Counted from the stretch's first letter, positions 16,575 through 25,422 are shown. The stretch is DNA of 42,480 bases from Clostridiales bacterium (GCA_012838265.1 DUPP01000116.1:1-42480), one strand, 5' to 3'. Notes: generated by a model not told the origin, from the sequence alone. A program made the numbers and translations.

Positions 16575-18323
16575 ATGAAGGTTGTTGTTGGACAGGGTAG
16601 TTGTGGAGTAGCTTCGGGCGCCAGAAAAACAGCTGCTGAATTTGAGAGATTAATATCAGAAAAAGGACTCAATATAGAAGTTGCAAAAACTGGTTGTGTA
16701 GGTAACTGCTATTTAGAGCCGATTGTTGACGTATATGATGATAAAGGTGCCTTAACAAGGTATGTTAAGGTTCAACCTGATAGGGTTTCCGATATAGTTG
16801 AAAAGCACCTAATTGGCGGTGAACCTGCTGAGGGTCATGCAATAATGGAAACAGACAAAATGTTCATAGATAAACAGGAAAGAATCGTATTAAGAAATTG
16901 TGGCTTGATAAATCCGGAGGATATTGAAGAATATATCGCAGCAGGAGGTTATGAAGCAACGAAAAAAGCAGTAACCTCGATGACACCGGAGGAAGTCATT
17001 GAAGAAATCAAAGTATCAGGATTAAGAGGCAGGGGAGGTGCCGGATTCCCTACTTGGTTTAAGTGGAATGCCGCAAGACAAGCCCCGGGAACAGAAAAAT
17101 ATATGGTATGTAATGCTGACGAAGGAGATCCTGGTGCCTTCATGGATAGAAGCATTTTGGAAGGAGACCCTCATTCACTTATTGAAGGGATGATTATAGG
17201 CGGATATGCAATAGGTGCGTCAGAAGGATTGATTTATGTTAGAGCAGAATATCCTTTAGCTATTCACAGACTTGAGATTGCAATGGAACAGGCAAGAGAA
17301 AAGGGTTTTCTGGGAAACAATATTTTCGAATCCGGTTACAACTTTGATATAAGAATAAAGGCTGGAGCTGGCGCATTCGTTTGTGGAGAAGAAACAGCAT
17401 TGATTGCCTCACTTGAAGGAGAGAGAGGTATGCCGCGTCTGAAGCCGCCATTCCCTGCTCAGAAAGGATTTTGGCAGAAACCAACTAATATAAATAACGT
17501 GGAAACATTTGCAAATATTCCATGGATTATTGCTCACGGCGGAGCTGCATTTGGAGCTTATGGAACCCCTCAGAGCAAGGGTACAAAGGTATTTGCATTG
17601 GCAGGCAAGATTAAAAAGGGAGGTCTTGTTGAGGTTCCCATGGGCTTGCCGCTTAAAGAAGTTATTTACGGTATTGGCGACGGCATCAAAGATGATAAGG
17701 AATTTAAAGCTGTTCAGATGGGCGGCCCTTCAGGCGGATGTATCCCGGCTTCACTGGCTGATACACCGGTAGATTATGAGAATATCACTAAAACAGGTGC
17801 AATTGTCGGTTTTGGCGGAATGATCGTAATGGACGAAACGACCTGTATGGTGGATATGGCAAGGTATTTTCTTGATTTTACAAGAAAAGAGTCATGCGGT
17901 AAATGCAACTATTGCCGTGTTGGGACAAAGAGAATGTTGGAGATTCTTGAAAGAATTACGTTAGGAGAGGGAAAAGACGGCGATATTGAGCTTTTGGAAG
18001 AACTTGCATCAAAGATTAAAGACGGTTCAATGTGCGGATTGGGACAAACAGCTCCAAATCCTGTGCTTACAACTATCAAATACTTTAGAAACGAGTATGA
18101 GGATCATATATACAAGAAAAAATGTACAGCTCATTCCTGTAAAGAATTGCTGACATTTACCATTACAGATAAATGTACAGGATGTACCTTATGTTCCAGA
18201 AAATGTCCTGTTAATGCAATTTCAGGTGAATTAAAGAAATTGCATGAAATCGATCAAAGATTATGTATTAAGTGTGGAAAATGCGAAGAAGTTTGCAGAT
18301 TCGACGCAATTATAAGAGACTAA
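16575..18323 (+). CDS. NuoF-like NADH- and FMN-binding subunit with ferredoxin tail (HydB/HylB type)
   Basis: This is the flavin and NADH site of a probable electron-bifurcating complex. Modules in order are a thioredoxin-like [2Fe-2S] domain (VVGQGSCGVASGAR, KTGCVGNCYLEP), the NuoF core with GLRGRGGAGFPTWFKW (NADH), NADEGDPGAFMDRSILEGDP (FMN) and GAFVCGEETALIASLEGERG, the [4Fe-4S] motif SCGKCNYCRVGTKRM, and a C-terminal 2x[4Fe-4S] ferredoxin (CTGCTLCSRKCP, CIKCGKCEEVC). At 582 residues it matches HydB/HylB rather than plain NuoF. AGGAGGTGA lies 8 nt before ATG 16575; the upstream GTG 16563 overlaps that SD and is rejected. Confidence 0.92.
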   Translation: MKVVVGQGSCGVASGARKTAAEFERLISEKGLNIEVAKTGCVGNCYLEPIVDVYDDKGALTRYVKVQPDRVSDIVEKHLIGGEPAEGHAIMETDKMFIDKQERIVLRNCGLINPEDIEEYIAAGGYEATKKAVTSMTPEEVIEEIKVSGLRGRGGAGFPTWFKWNAARQAPGTEKYMVCNADEGDPGAFMDRSILEGDPHSLIEGMIIGGYAIGASEGLIYVRAEYPLAIHRLEIAMEQAREKGFLGNNIFESGYNFDIRIKAGAGAFVCGEETALIASLEGERGMPRLKPPFPAQKGFWQKPTNINNVETFANIPWIIAHGGAAFGAYGTPQSKGTKVFALAGKIKKGGLVEVPMGLPLKEVIYGIGDGIKDDKEFKAVQMGGPSGGCIPASLADTPVDYENITKTGAIVGFGGMIVMDETTCMVDMARYFLDFTRKESCGKCNYCRVGTKRMLEILERITLGEGKDGDIELLEELASKIKDGSMCGLGQTAPNPVLTTIKYFRNEYEDHIYKKKCTAHSCKELLTFTITDKCTGCTLCSRKCPVNAISGELKKLHEIDQRLCIKCGKCEEVCRFDAIIRD

Positions 18324-18340
18324 GGAGAGAGGTGATAAAG

Positions 18341-21300
18341 ATGAAAAAAATTAGAATAAATATTGATGGCAAAGAAGTTTTAGGACTTCCCGGACAGACA
18401 ATCTTGGACGTTGCAAAAGAGAATGATATCTATATCCCTACTCTCTGCTTTGATGAAAGAACTGAAATATATGGTGCATGCGGGCTATGTGTTGTCGAGG
18501 TTGAAGGTAATCCCAAAATGGTTAAAGCCTGTGCAACTGAAATCGCTCCGAATATGGTGATTTTAACGTCAACCGAGAGAGTAAAGGAGTCCCGAAAAAC
18601 AAATCTTGGGCTTCTGTTATCTAACCACATTGGAGACTGTAGACCTCCATGTGTATTGGCATGTCCTGCGGGAACTGATTGTCAGGGTTATGTAGGTTTG
18701 ATAGTTAACGGAGAATTTGATAAAGCGAATGAACTGATTAAGGATAAAATACCATTGCCGGGAGCAATAGGAAGAGTTTGTCCACATCCATGTGAAGATA
18801 ACTGCAGAAGAAAGCTAATCGATGAACCGATCTCGATAGCATGGTTAAAGAGATTTGCTTCGGACTATGATCTGTCTGGAGATAATCCGTTTATACCAGA
18901 TATCGCTCCTGATACAGGAAAGTCAGTAGCAATTATCGGCGGTGGTCCAATGGGACTTTCAGCAGCGTATTTCCTTCGTGTTAAGGGACATGCTGTTACA
19001 ATTTTCGATGCCATGCCAAAACTTGGAGGAATGCTTAGATACGGTATCCCTGAGTACAGGCTGCCAAAAGAGGTGTTAGATGAAGAGATTTATCTCATTG
19101 AAAAAATGGGAGTAACTATGATCCCTAATACTAAGGTTGGTGTCGATATTTCCTTTGAATCTATACGGAAGGACTTCGATGCGGTTCTTATTGGTATAGG
19201 TGCTTGGGTTTCCACAGGTGTAGGCTGCAAGGGTGAGGATGCTGAGGGTGTTATAGGCGGCATCGATTTCTTAAGAAAAGTAGTAAGAAATGAAGAAATA
19301 AAGATTGGAGATAGAGTTGCTATCGTCGGCGGCGGAAATACAGCCATGGACGCATGCAGAACAGCTGTAAGACTTGGAGCCAGAGAAGTTTATAATATCT
19401 ATAGACGTACTAAAGATGAGATGCCGGCAGATATGATTGAAATAATAGAGGCAGAAGAAGAAGGAGTTATCTTCAAAAATCTGGTCAACCCATTAGAAAT
19501 AATTAAGGATGAAAAAGGGCATGTAAAACAGATTTTGCTTCAGGTTATGGAACTTGGTGAGCCAGATGAAAGCGGAAGAAGAGCACCAAAGCCAATTGAA
19601 GGTAAAACTGAGACGCTGGATATCGATACTGTAATACTTGCAATCGGTCAGGCTGTTGATCCTCAAGGATTTGAAGGACTGGATCTTACAAGAAAGCGGG
19701 GTATCGCATACGATAAAGATACCTATATGACAAGCTTAGAAGGTGTATTTGCAGGTGGAGACTGTGGAAATGATAAGATATCCATTGCCGTTGAAGCAAT
19801 TGCAGATGCAAATAAAGCCTCTGAAATAATTGATGCATACCTTAACGGTGAAAAAATTAAATACGAAAAGCCTTATGTAGTTGAAAGACATGATATAACG
19901 GAAAAAACCTTTGAAGACAGAGAAAGACAATGTAGGCCAAAGATGGATCAGCTTGAAGCCATGGAAAGAAAAGACAACTTCACGGAGATAGTATTCGGAT
20001 ATGATGCTGATAAGGCTGTTGAAGATTCCATGAGATGTCTTGAGTGCGGATGTCACGATTACTTTGAATGTAAGCTGATACAATATGCAAATGAATACAA
20101 GGTTGAACCAGAACGATTTGCAGGAGATGTGAACAAAATCGACTATGAGGACGATCATCCGTTTATAGTAAGAGATCCTAACAAGTGTATTCTTTGCGGT
20201 TTATGCGTACGTGTCTGTGATGAAGTGATGGGAGTTGGAGCACTCGGATTAGTAAATAGAGGATTTGATACAGTCGTAAAACCTACACTTGAAAGGCCAC
20301 TTACTGAATCAGGCTGCGTGACTTGCGGTCAGTGTGTAAGCATTTGTCCAACAGGTGCTTTAGGTGAAAAACTTTCAATATCAAAGCCTGTTCCACTTAA
20401 GACTGAAGTAACGAATTCAACCTGTCCTTATTGCTCCGTAGGATGTAGTTTGCACCTTGAAACCTATGGTGATATGCTGATTAAAGCTATTCCGGATATG
20501 GAAGGGGCTGTAAATAAAGGTCTTCTTTGTGGAAAAGGAAGATTTGGATTTGATTGTGCGCAGCTAGAAGGCAAATTAGTCGACCCTATGATCAAAAAAG
20601 AAAATGGATTAGAGGAAGTAAATTATCATGAAGCATTTATGGTAACTGCCAAGAAAGCTCAAGCTATTGGAGCAAAATATGGCAAAGATGCCGTAGCTGT
20701 AGCTATTTCTGACAGATATACAAACGAAGAGGCTTATGCGATTAAAAAATTTGCAGATATAATAGGTGCTAAGACACTGAGCTTTAATAATCGGAAAAAT
20801 GGTATTGCAGAAGTTTTAGGTTTTGATGCATCTCCTAATACTATTGACGAGCTTCTTGCAACAGAAGTGATACTTGTTACAGGATTCAATATCGTGCTTA
20901 ATCCGATTATTCAATTAAAACTTAAACAAGCAGCTGAGGCAGGAGTAAAAGTGGTTCTTATTAACCCCAAAGGATATGAACAACACTTTGAGTTTGCAAC
21001 AAAGACAGTCTATGTAAATAACGATGTTAATTTTTTAAAGGAAGTTGCAAAAGCATTGTTGGATATGGGCAAGAAATCCAATGCCGAAGGCTTTGATGAG
21101 TTTACCGCAAGTATTGCAAAGGTTAAAACAAGCGATGATGCAAAAGAAATTGCTGAGCTTTATGGTAATGCTAAGAAAGCGATGATCGTATTCCAACAGA
21201 ATTTAGTTACTGCGGATGCAGCATCATTGCTTGCTAATATAGCTGTTATTTCCGGACCTATCGGTTCTCCGAGAGACGGTATTCTTATGGTTAAGGCAAA

Positions 21301-21835
21301 GAATAACAGTCAGGGCTTAATCGATCTTGGAATAAGATCAGGTTCAGAATCACTTGAGGGAGTGAAAGCAATTTTAATATTCGGAGAGGATCCAGATATG
21401 GATTTAAGCGGGATGGAGTTTATAATGGTTTCCGATACTCATATGACTGAAACAGCTAAAAAAGCGGATGTCGTTATTCCGGGTACCGGTTTTGCCTCCA
21501 CAGACGGCACTTTTACCAACACTGAAAGGCGACTGCAGCAAGTATCACAGGCAATTTTTGAGGACGTTGCCTACAGCAACTGGGAAATTGCTGCAGAGCT
21601 AGCTCATGTATTCGAAGTAGAAATGCCTTTTGATGACACTTATGATATTTACGCAGAAATGAAAGATCAGCTTGATAAATATAAATATGCTAAAATCGGT
21701 GAAATAATTGGTGGAGTGCTTAAGCCGGAATCCCCTGTATTAAAGGTTATTGGTGATGCTGAATTTGTAGCACCGCTAAAATCTACGGATAATCTTATGA
21801 ATGTTATTTCACGAAGACTACCCAAGCCAGTATAA
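18341..21835 (+). CDS. Giant fusion subunit: [2Fe-2S] + GltD-like FAD/NADP module + ferredoxin + degenerate NuoG/FdhA domain
   Basis: The 1164-residue protein has four modules. Residues 1-75 are a [2Fe-2S] domain with cysteines near 36, 47, 50 and 64. Residues 95-560 are a glutamate synthase small-subunit (NfnB-like) module with DCRPPCVLACPAG, FAD motif IIGGGPMGLSAAYFL and pyridine nucleotide motif VAIVGGGNTAMDACRTA followed by IYRRTKDEMPA, favouring NADP(H). About 605-660 is a 2x[4Fe-4S] ferredoxin. About 690-1164 is a molybdopterin oxidoreductase-like domain with CPYCSVGC and LCGKGRFGFD. At the position of the formate dehydrogenase Cys/Sec I see only LSFNNRKNGIAEV, so the Mo site looks lost, as in NuoG. 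With the NuoE/F partners this suggests NADH/NADPH/ferredoxin bifurcation; no hydrogenase or FDH catalytic subunit is present. AGGTGAT precedes ATG 18341; the ORF-track start is upstream noise. Confidence 0.88.
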   Translation: MKKIRINIDGKEVLGLPGQTILDVAKENDIYIPTLCFDERTEIYGACGLCVVEVEGNPKMVKACATEIAPNMVILTSTERVKESRKTNLGLLLSNHIGDCRPPCVLACPAGTDCQGYVGLIVNGEFDKANELIKDKIPLPGAIGRVCPHPCEDNCRRKLIDEPISIAWLKRFASDYDLSGDNPFIPDIAPDTGKSVAIIGGGPMGLSAAYFLRVKGHAVTIFDAMPKLGGMLRYGIPEYRLPKEVLDEEIYLIEKMGVTMIPNTKVGVDISFESIRKDFDAVLIGIGAWVSTGVGCKGEDAEGVIGGIDFLRKVVRNEEIKIGDRVAIVGGGNTAMDACRTAVRLGAREVYNIYRRTKDEMPADMIEIIEAEEEGVIFKNLVNPLEIIKDEKGHVKQILLQVMELGEPDESGRRAPKPIEGKTETLDIDTVILAIGQAVDPQGFEGLDLTRKRGIAYDKDTYMTSLEGVFAGGDCGNDKISIAVEAIADANKASEIIDAYLNGEKIKYEKPYVVERHDITEKTFEDRERQCRPKMDQLEAMERKDNFTEIVFGYDADKAVEDSMRCLECGCHDYFECKLIQYANEYKVEPERFAGDVNKIDYEDDHPFIVRDPNKCILCGLCVRVCDEVMGVGALGLVNRGFDTVVKPTLERPLTESGCVTCGQCVSICPTGALGEKLSISKPVPLKTEVTNSTCPYCSVGCSLHLETYGDMLIKAIPDMEGAVNKGLLCGKGRFGFDCAQLEGKLVDPMIKKENGLEEVNYHEAFMVTAKKAQAIGAKYGKDAVAVAISDRYTNEEAYAIKKFADIIGAKTLSFNNRKNGIAEVLGFDASPNTIDELLATEVILVTGFNIVLNPIIQLKLKQAAEAGVKVVLINPKGYEQHFEFATKTVYVNNDVNFLKEVAKALLDMGKKSNAEGFDEFTASIAKVKTSDDAKEIAELYGNAKKAMIVFQQNLVTADAASLLANIAVISGPIGSPRDGILMVKAKNNSQGLIDLGIRSGSESLEGVKAILIFGEDPDMDLSGMEFIMVSDTHMTETAKKADVVIPGTGFASTDGTFTNTERRLQQVSQAIFEDVAYSNWEIAAELAHVFEVEMPFDDTYDIYAEMKDQLDKYKYAKIGEIIGGVLKPESPVLKVIGDAEFVAPLKSTDNLMNVISRRLPKPV

Positions 21836-21858
21836 ACACTGACGCGGGACGTAATGGA

Positions 21859-21903
21859 AAAGAGAGGACTAGCATCGATTGCGGTGCTAATCCTCTCTTT
21901 TTA
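21859..21903 (+). terminator. Strong terminator of the bifurcating-type operon
   Basis: AAAGAGAGGACTAGCA pairs with TGCTAATCCTCTCTTT across a 10-nt loop, followed by TTA. The stem is about 16 bp with one mismatch. Confidence 0.88.
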
Positions 21904-21921
21904 TATAGACGTTATCAACCC

Positions 21922-22036
21922 TAAATATGTCCAGTTAATATGTCCATTTGTCCAATAAAATGTCCATCATTAATTTGTCTAATAATACGTCCAATATTTA
22001 ATTTGCCTAAAATAAATTTCTAACATTAATTTATCC
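21922..22036. repeat. Degenerate short tandem repeat
   Basis: The AT-rich stretch repeats a decaying unit close to ATTTAATTTGTCCA: successive ends read TGTCCA, TGTCCA, TGTCCA, TGTCCA, TGTCT, CGTCCA, TGCCT, TTTCT and TATCC at intervals of about 9-16 bp. It fills the gap between the operon terminator and the crotonase stop codon. Confidence 0.55.
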
Positions 22037-22043
22037 GGCGGTA

Positions 22044-22820
22044 TCATTTATTCTTAAACTTTGCTGGCCTTTTTTCAAGGAAAGCCGTCATGCCTTCAAT
22101 TCTATCTTCAGAACTGAATGGCGCAACCAAAGCTTCTCCCTCAAATGCTACACCAGTCTTTACATCAAGGCTGATCCCGTTATTTATTGATAATTTTGCT
22201 GCTTGAATTGCAATAGGGGCTTTTGACATAATAATTCTGGCAGTTTTTTCGGCTGTTCCCATCAACTCTTCAGCAGGAACAACTTTTTCAACCAGGCCGA
22301 TTCTGTATGCTTCATGAGCATCAATCATTTCTGCAGTCATAATCATATATTTACCCATGCCTTTTCCTACAAGTTTAGGAAGTCTTTGTGTACCCCCAAA
22401 CCCAGGAATAATTCCTAAGTTGACTTCAGGTTGTCCAAATTTTGCATTTTCTGATGCAATTCTAATATCACAAGCCATGGCAAGCTCACATCCTCCACCG
22501 AGAGCAAATCCGTTGACAGCTGCAATAACAGGTTTTTTCAACATTTCGATTTGATTCATAACATTTTGACCCTTGATCATCATTGCTCGCCCTTCAAGAG
22601 TTGAAAGTTTAACCATTTCAGCAATATCCGCTCCGGCAACAAAGGCTTTGCCTTCTCCGGTTAAAATTACACTTTTCACTTCAGGGTCATTATCAACAGC
22701 GGTAAATGCAGCATGTAACTCGTCGAGAACTTCATTGCTTAGGGCGTTTAGGGATTTCGGTCTGTTTATAGTTATATAAGCAATTCCATCCTTTGTTTCG
22801 TAAAGTAAATTCTGATACAT
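22044..22820 (-). CDS. crt: 3-hydroxybutyryl-CoA dehydratase (crotonase family)
   Basis: This enoyl-CoA hydratase reversibly hydrates crotonyl-CoA to 3-hydroxybutyryl-CoA in butyrate metabolism. The oxyanion-hole segment GKAFVAGADIAEM, the first catalytic glutamate in ALGGGCELAMACDIR and the second in FGQPEVNLGIIPG are all present, followed by GGTQRLPKLVG, so it is a true hydratase rather than another crotonase-fold enzyme. The length is 258 aa, normal. I choose ATG 22820 (SD AAAGGAAG) over the track's TTG 22838. It is expressed alone from its own promoter, near but divergent in direction from the abf genes, which also produce crotonyl-CoA. Confidence 0.9.
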   Translation of the reverse strand: MYQNLLYETKDGIAYITINRPKSLNALSNEVLDELHAAFTAVDNDPEVKSVILTGEGKAFVAGADIAEMVKLSTLEGRAMMIKGQNVMNQIEMLKKPVIAAVNGFALGGGCELAMACDIRIASENAKFGQPEVNLGIIPGFGGTQRLPKLVGKGMGKYMIMTAEMIDAHEAYRIGLVEKVVPAEELMGTAEKTARIIMSKAPIAIQAAKLSINNGISLDVKTGVAFEGEALVAPFSSEDRIEGMTAFLEKRPAKFKNK

Positions 22821-22893
22821 AATCGCTCTTCCTTTCAAAATATTATATTAGTTTGTCTTATGACATTTTTATTGCAACTCAACTTGTTCGTTC

Positions 22894-22922
22894 ATATTAG
22901 CACTAAGGGTTGTTATTGTCAA
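22894..22922 (-). promoter_or_regulatory. Sigma-A promoter of crt
   Basis: On the minus strand TTGACA (22922-22917), a 17-bp spacer and TAATAT (22899-22894) form a near-consensus promoter about 75 nt upstream of the crt start. Confidence 0.65.
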
Positions 22923-22969
22923 TTAACTCACTAAGTGCAGTACCAGGTTGTTTTTTTAATTTGAATTAC

Positions 22970-23611
22970 TTAATCTTGTGAAAGGATGATAAGCAACTTT
23001 CCTGATTTATGGCTGATTATAGCTTTTGAGTCTATAAATTCATTGCTGACTCCTATTGCGCAGCTGTGATTTAGTCGACCATTTGTTAATTGGTATTTAA
23101 CACCTTGAGTGTTTATGCCATCACATACTTCGCTATACGATAAAAGAGAGATCTTATATCCATCTAATTTTTGAATTGTTATGCTTCCGGGATTTCGCAG
23201 TGTTGTACAATTTTTACCATCAAGTATCCAAATGGACTTGCCTATATCTACGGCATAGGACATGAGCTGTAAATTTGCGACCGTGTGATCAAGTCTTCCG
23301 CCAAGTCCACCAAGTATATAAAAATCGTTATAGCCCTGGTTGATGCCATACTTCAAACAGATCATCGTATCTGTATAGTTTTTCTCAACTTTTTGACGTA
23401 AAATTCGGCATCCATTTTTTAAATGAGAATTCTCTAAACTATCATAGTTCAATGAATCGAAATCCCCAATCAAGACATCTGCTTGAATATCTTCTGTGCA
23501 AGCATGCGAATAGCCCCCATCTGCGCAAATGATAAAATCATCCTCATGAAAATCAAAGAACTCTCTTAGCCGCGCTGATTGATATGAAGTTATAATTATG
23601 CACCGACTCAT
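22970..23611 (-). CDS. thiN: Thiamine pyrophosphokinase
   Basis: The enzyme transfers pyrophosphate from ATP to thiamine to make the TPP cofactor. The active-site motifs IICADGGYSHA, VLIGDFDSLN, EKNYTDTMICLKYG and GGLGGRLDHTVANLQL are clear; the C-terminal domain has WILDGKN. It is 213 aa from ATG 23611; the track's GTG 23623 overlaps the metY stop (TAGTG) and would add four residues. No good SD is visible for either, so translation is probably coupled to the upstream sulfhydrylase gene. The link with methionine synthesis is unusual and probably only operonic convenience. Confidence 0.9.
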   Translation of the reverse strand: MSRCIIITSYQSARLREFFDFHEDDFIICADGGYSHACTEDIQADVLIGDFDSLNYDSLENSHLKNGCRILRQKVEKNYTDTMICLKYGINQGYNDFYILGGLGGRLDHTVANLQLMSYAVDIGKSIWILDGKNCTTLRNPGSITIQKLDGYKISLLSYSEVCDGINTQGVKYQLTNGRLNHSCAIGVSNEFIDSKAIISHKSGKLLIILSQD

Positions 23612-23622
23612 TAAATTCACCA

Positions 23623-24903
23623 CTATTTCGCAGCAGCATGTAATGCTTTGTCAAAGTCTTCAATTATATCGTCAATATCCTCTATACCGACCGAAACACG
23701 TATCATTTCAGGCAGAATTCCTGATTCAATCTGCTGCTTCTCAGAAAGCTGTCTGTGTGTGGTACTAGCTGGATGCAGAATGCTTGTACGAAGATCGCCA
23801 AGATGTACTACCAGACGCACAAGATCCAGGTGCTTTACCAATTCTTTGCCTGCACTTGCACCACCTTTAATACCGAAAGAAAGTATGCCGCTTGCACCTT
23901 TAGGCATATATTTTTGAGCTAAAGGAAAATAAGGATCGCTCTTTAATCCGGGATATTTTACCCAATCAACACAAGGATGAGATTGGAGGAATTCAGCTAA
24001 TTTCAAGGCATTTTCGCTGTGACGTTCCATTCTTAAATGCAGGGTTTCAAGACCCAGATGAAACATGAAGGCATTAAACGGGCTTGGGGTGCATCCGTAG
24101 TCTCTCAGGAGATGGACTCGGGCTTTTACAATATAGGCAGCTGTACCAAAGGTTTTAACATATTCTAAACCGTGATAACTTGGATCTGGTTCTACCAGAT
24201 CAGGGAATTTTCCATTATTCCAATTAAAGTTGCCGCCGTCAATAAGTATGCCGCCTAAGCTTGTGGCATGGCCATCCGTATACTTAGAAGTGGAATGTAT
24301 TATGATATTTGCACCATGCTCAAATGGACGGCATAGATAAGGGGTAGCAAGGGTATTGTCCACAATTAGTGGTATATCAAGCTGCTTTGCTATGAAAGAA
24401 AATTTATCAAAGTCAAGAATACTCATACCAGGATTAGCGATTGTTTCACCAAAAATTACCTTTGTATTTGGTTTTGCACTTGCCAGGATCGTATCTTTGT
24501 CAGCATCAGGGTCTACAAAGGTAAAATCAATTCCTAACTTGCGCAAAGACACATTGAATAAATTATAAGTGCCTCCGTAAATACTTGAAGAAGAAATGAC
24601 ATGATCACCTGCTTTACAGATATTAAGAATAGCAAACAAACTGGCACTTTGACCTGATGAAAGCGCCAAAGCGCCCACTCCGCCTTCCAATAGATTCATT
24701 TTTCCTTCAAAGGCATCAGTTGTTGGATTTCCAAGTCTTGTATAGAAAGAGCCGCCCACTTTCAAATCAAACAGATCCGCTACATAATCAGGATCATCAT
24801 ATGAAAAGGTTGTGCTTTGAGTAATGGGTAATACTCTTGGTTCACCTGATTTTGGGTTGTAAGTTCCTTGAACACAATTAGTATTAAATCGATATTTTGT
24901 CAT
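23623..24903 (-). CDS. metY: O-acetylhomoserine sulfhydrylase (Cys/Met metabolism PLP enzyme)
   Basis: The enzyme makes homocysteine from O-acetylhomoserine and sulfide. Features are the N-terminal FNTNCVQGTYNPKSGEPRVL, GSFYTRLGNPTTDAFE, SSGQSASLFAIL, the PLP-lysine site IIHSTSKYTDGHATSLGG, the long insertion with HLGLETLHLRMERHSENAL, and the C-terminal HPASTTHRQLSEKQQ. At 426 residues, with this insertion, it fits O-acetylhomoserine sulfhydrylase better than cystathionine gamma-synthase (about 380). AGGAGGG lies before the ATG. I see no SAM riboswitch or T-box in the short upstream region. Confidence 0.9.
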   Translation of the reverse strand: MTKYRFNTNCVQGTYNPKSGEPRVLPITQSTTFSYDDPDYVADLFDLKVGGSFYTRLGNPTTDAFEGKMNLLEGGVGALALSSGQSASLFAILNICKAGDHVISSSSIYGGTYNLFNVSLRKLGIDFTFVDPDADKDTILASAKPNTKVIFGETIANPGMSILDFDKFSFIAKQLDIPLIVDNTLATPYLCRPFEHGANIIIHSTSKYTDGHATSLGGILIDGGNFNWNNGKFPDLVEPDPSYHGLEYVKTFGTAAYIVKARVHLLRDYGCTPSPFNAFMFHLGLETLHLRMERHSENALKLAEFLQSHPCVDWVKYPGLKSDPYFPLAQKYMPKGASGILSFGIKGGASAGKELVKHLDLVRLVVHLGDLRTSILHPASTTHRQLSEKQQIESGILPEMIRVSVGIEDIDDIIEDFDKALHAAAK

Positions 24904-25024
24904 AATAGAGCCCTCCTGGAATAATATTAATTTATTCTACCACAAAATTTTTTATTGTATATATTACAATTCTAATTATTCCCTTTTATCAAACAATTCC
25001 CTTATAAATAAATAATTTAAGCTC

Positions 25025-25053
25025 TTGCCATTGGGGAGACCATTTATTATACT
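25025..25053 (+). promoter_or_regulatory. Sigma-A promoter of the Nfu-like gene
   Basis: TTGCCA (25025-25030), a 17-bp spacer and TATACT (25048-25053) point to a start near 25060, inside the palindrome at 25056-25075. Confidence 0.6.
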
Positions 25054-25055
25054 TA

Positions 25056-25075
25056 ATTTAGACAATAGTCTAAAT
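25056..25075. promoter_or_regulatory. Operator-like palindrome at the Nfu promoter start site
   Basis: ATTTAGAC-AATA-GTCTAAAT has perfect 8-bp arms and sits at the predicted transcription start. It has no terminator tail, so a repressor site is the simpler reading. The region 24904-25140 otherwise holds no gene. Confidence 0.5.
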
Positions 25076-25140
25076 ATTCTTAAAGAAAAGACTTATAAAA
25101 AGCCTTACATCTTATAAATTTGTATTAGGAGTAAATGTCA

Positions 25141-25422
25141 ATGAATGAAAAAATAAGTAAAGTACTAAGTGAGAAAGTGAACCCTGTGTTGGCATCTCAT
25201 TTTGGTGGAATCAAACTGACTAAATTTGAAAATGGGATTGCATACGTAAAAATGACAGGTGAATGCAGTACTTGTCCTTCAGCCCAATTTATCATTGAAG
25301 ATGTGGTAAAGGGTATCGTAATGCAAGAAGTTCCTGAAGTTAAAGATATTGTTTTAGACATGAGCGTAGACGAAGAACTGCTAGATATGGCGAGAAAAAT
25401 ATTAAATAAAGAAAAAAGGTAA
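25141..25422 (+). CDS. NifU C-terminal (Nfu)-like Fe-S scaffold protein
   Basis: This is a 93-residue protein with the Nfu fold: NPVLASHFGGIKLTKFENGIAY, then the cluster-binding CxxC in GECSTCPSAQFIIEDVV and a helical C terminus. Nfu proteins carry [4Fe-4S] clusters to target enzymes. AGGAG is 9 nt before ATG 25141; the ATG at 25135 in the track is only 3 nt from it and less likely. The very close MTGECSTC motif resembles small clostridial NifU-like proteins. It lies just upstream of abfD, a [4Fe-4S] enzyme, but a 145-bp gap separates them, so a specific link is only a hypothesis. Confidence 0.82.
   Translation: MNEKISKVLSEKVNPVLASHFGGIKLTKFENGIAYVKMTGECSTCPSAQFIIEDVVKGIVMQEVPEVKDIVLDMSVDEELLDMARKILNKEKR

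Noticed and set aside
18341-21835. [FeFe]-hydrogenase identity for the fusion subunit
   Set aside because: No H-cluster motifs (such as TSCCPxW) are present; the C-terminal domain is NuoG/FdhA-like.
22821-25140. SAM riboswitch or T-box controlling metY or thiN, and a TPP riboswitch near thiN
   Set aside because: The upstream stretches are short and AT-rich and contain none of the conserved motifs (T-box GGGTGG-type sequence, TPP CTGAGA/ACCTGA).
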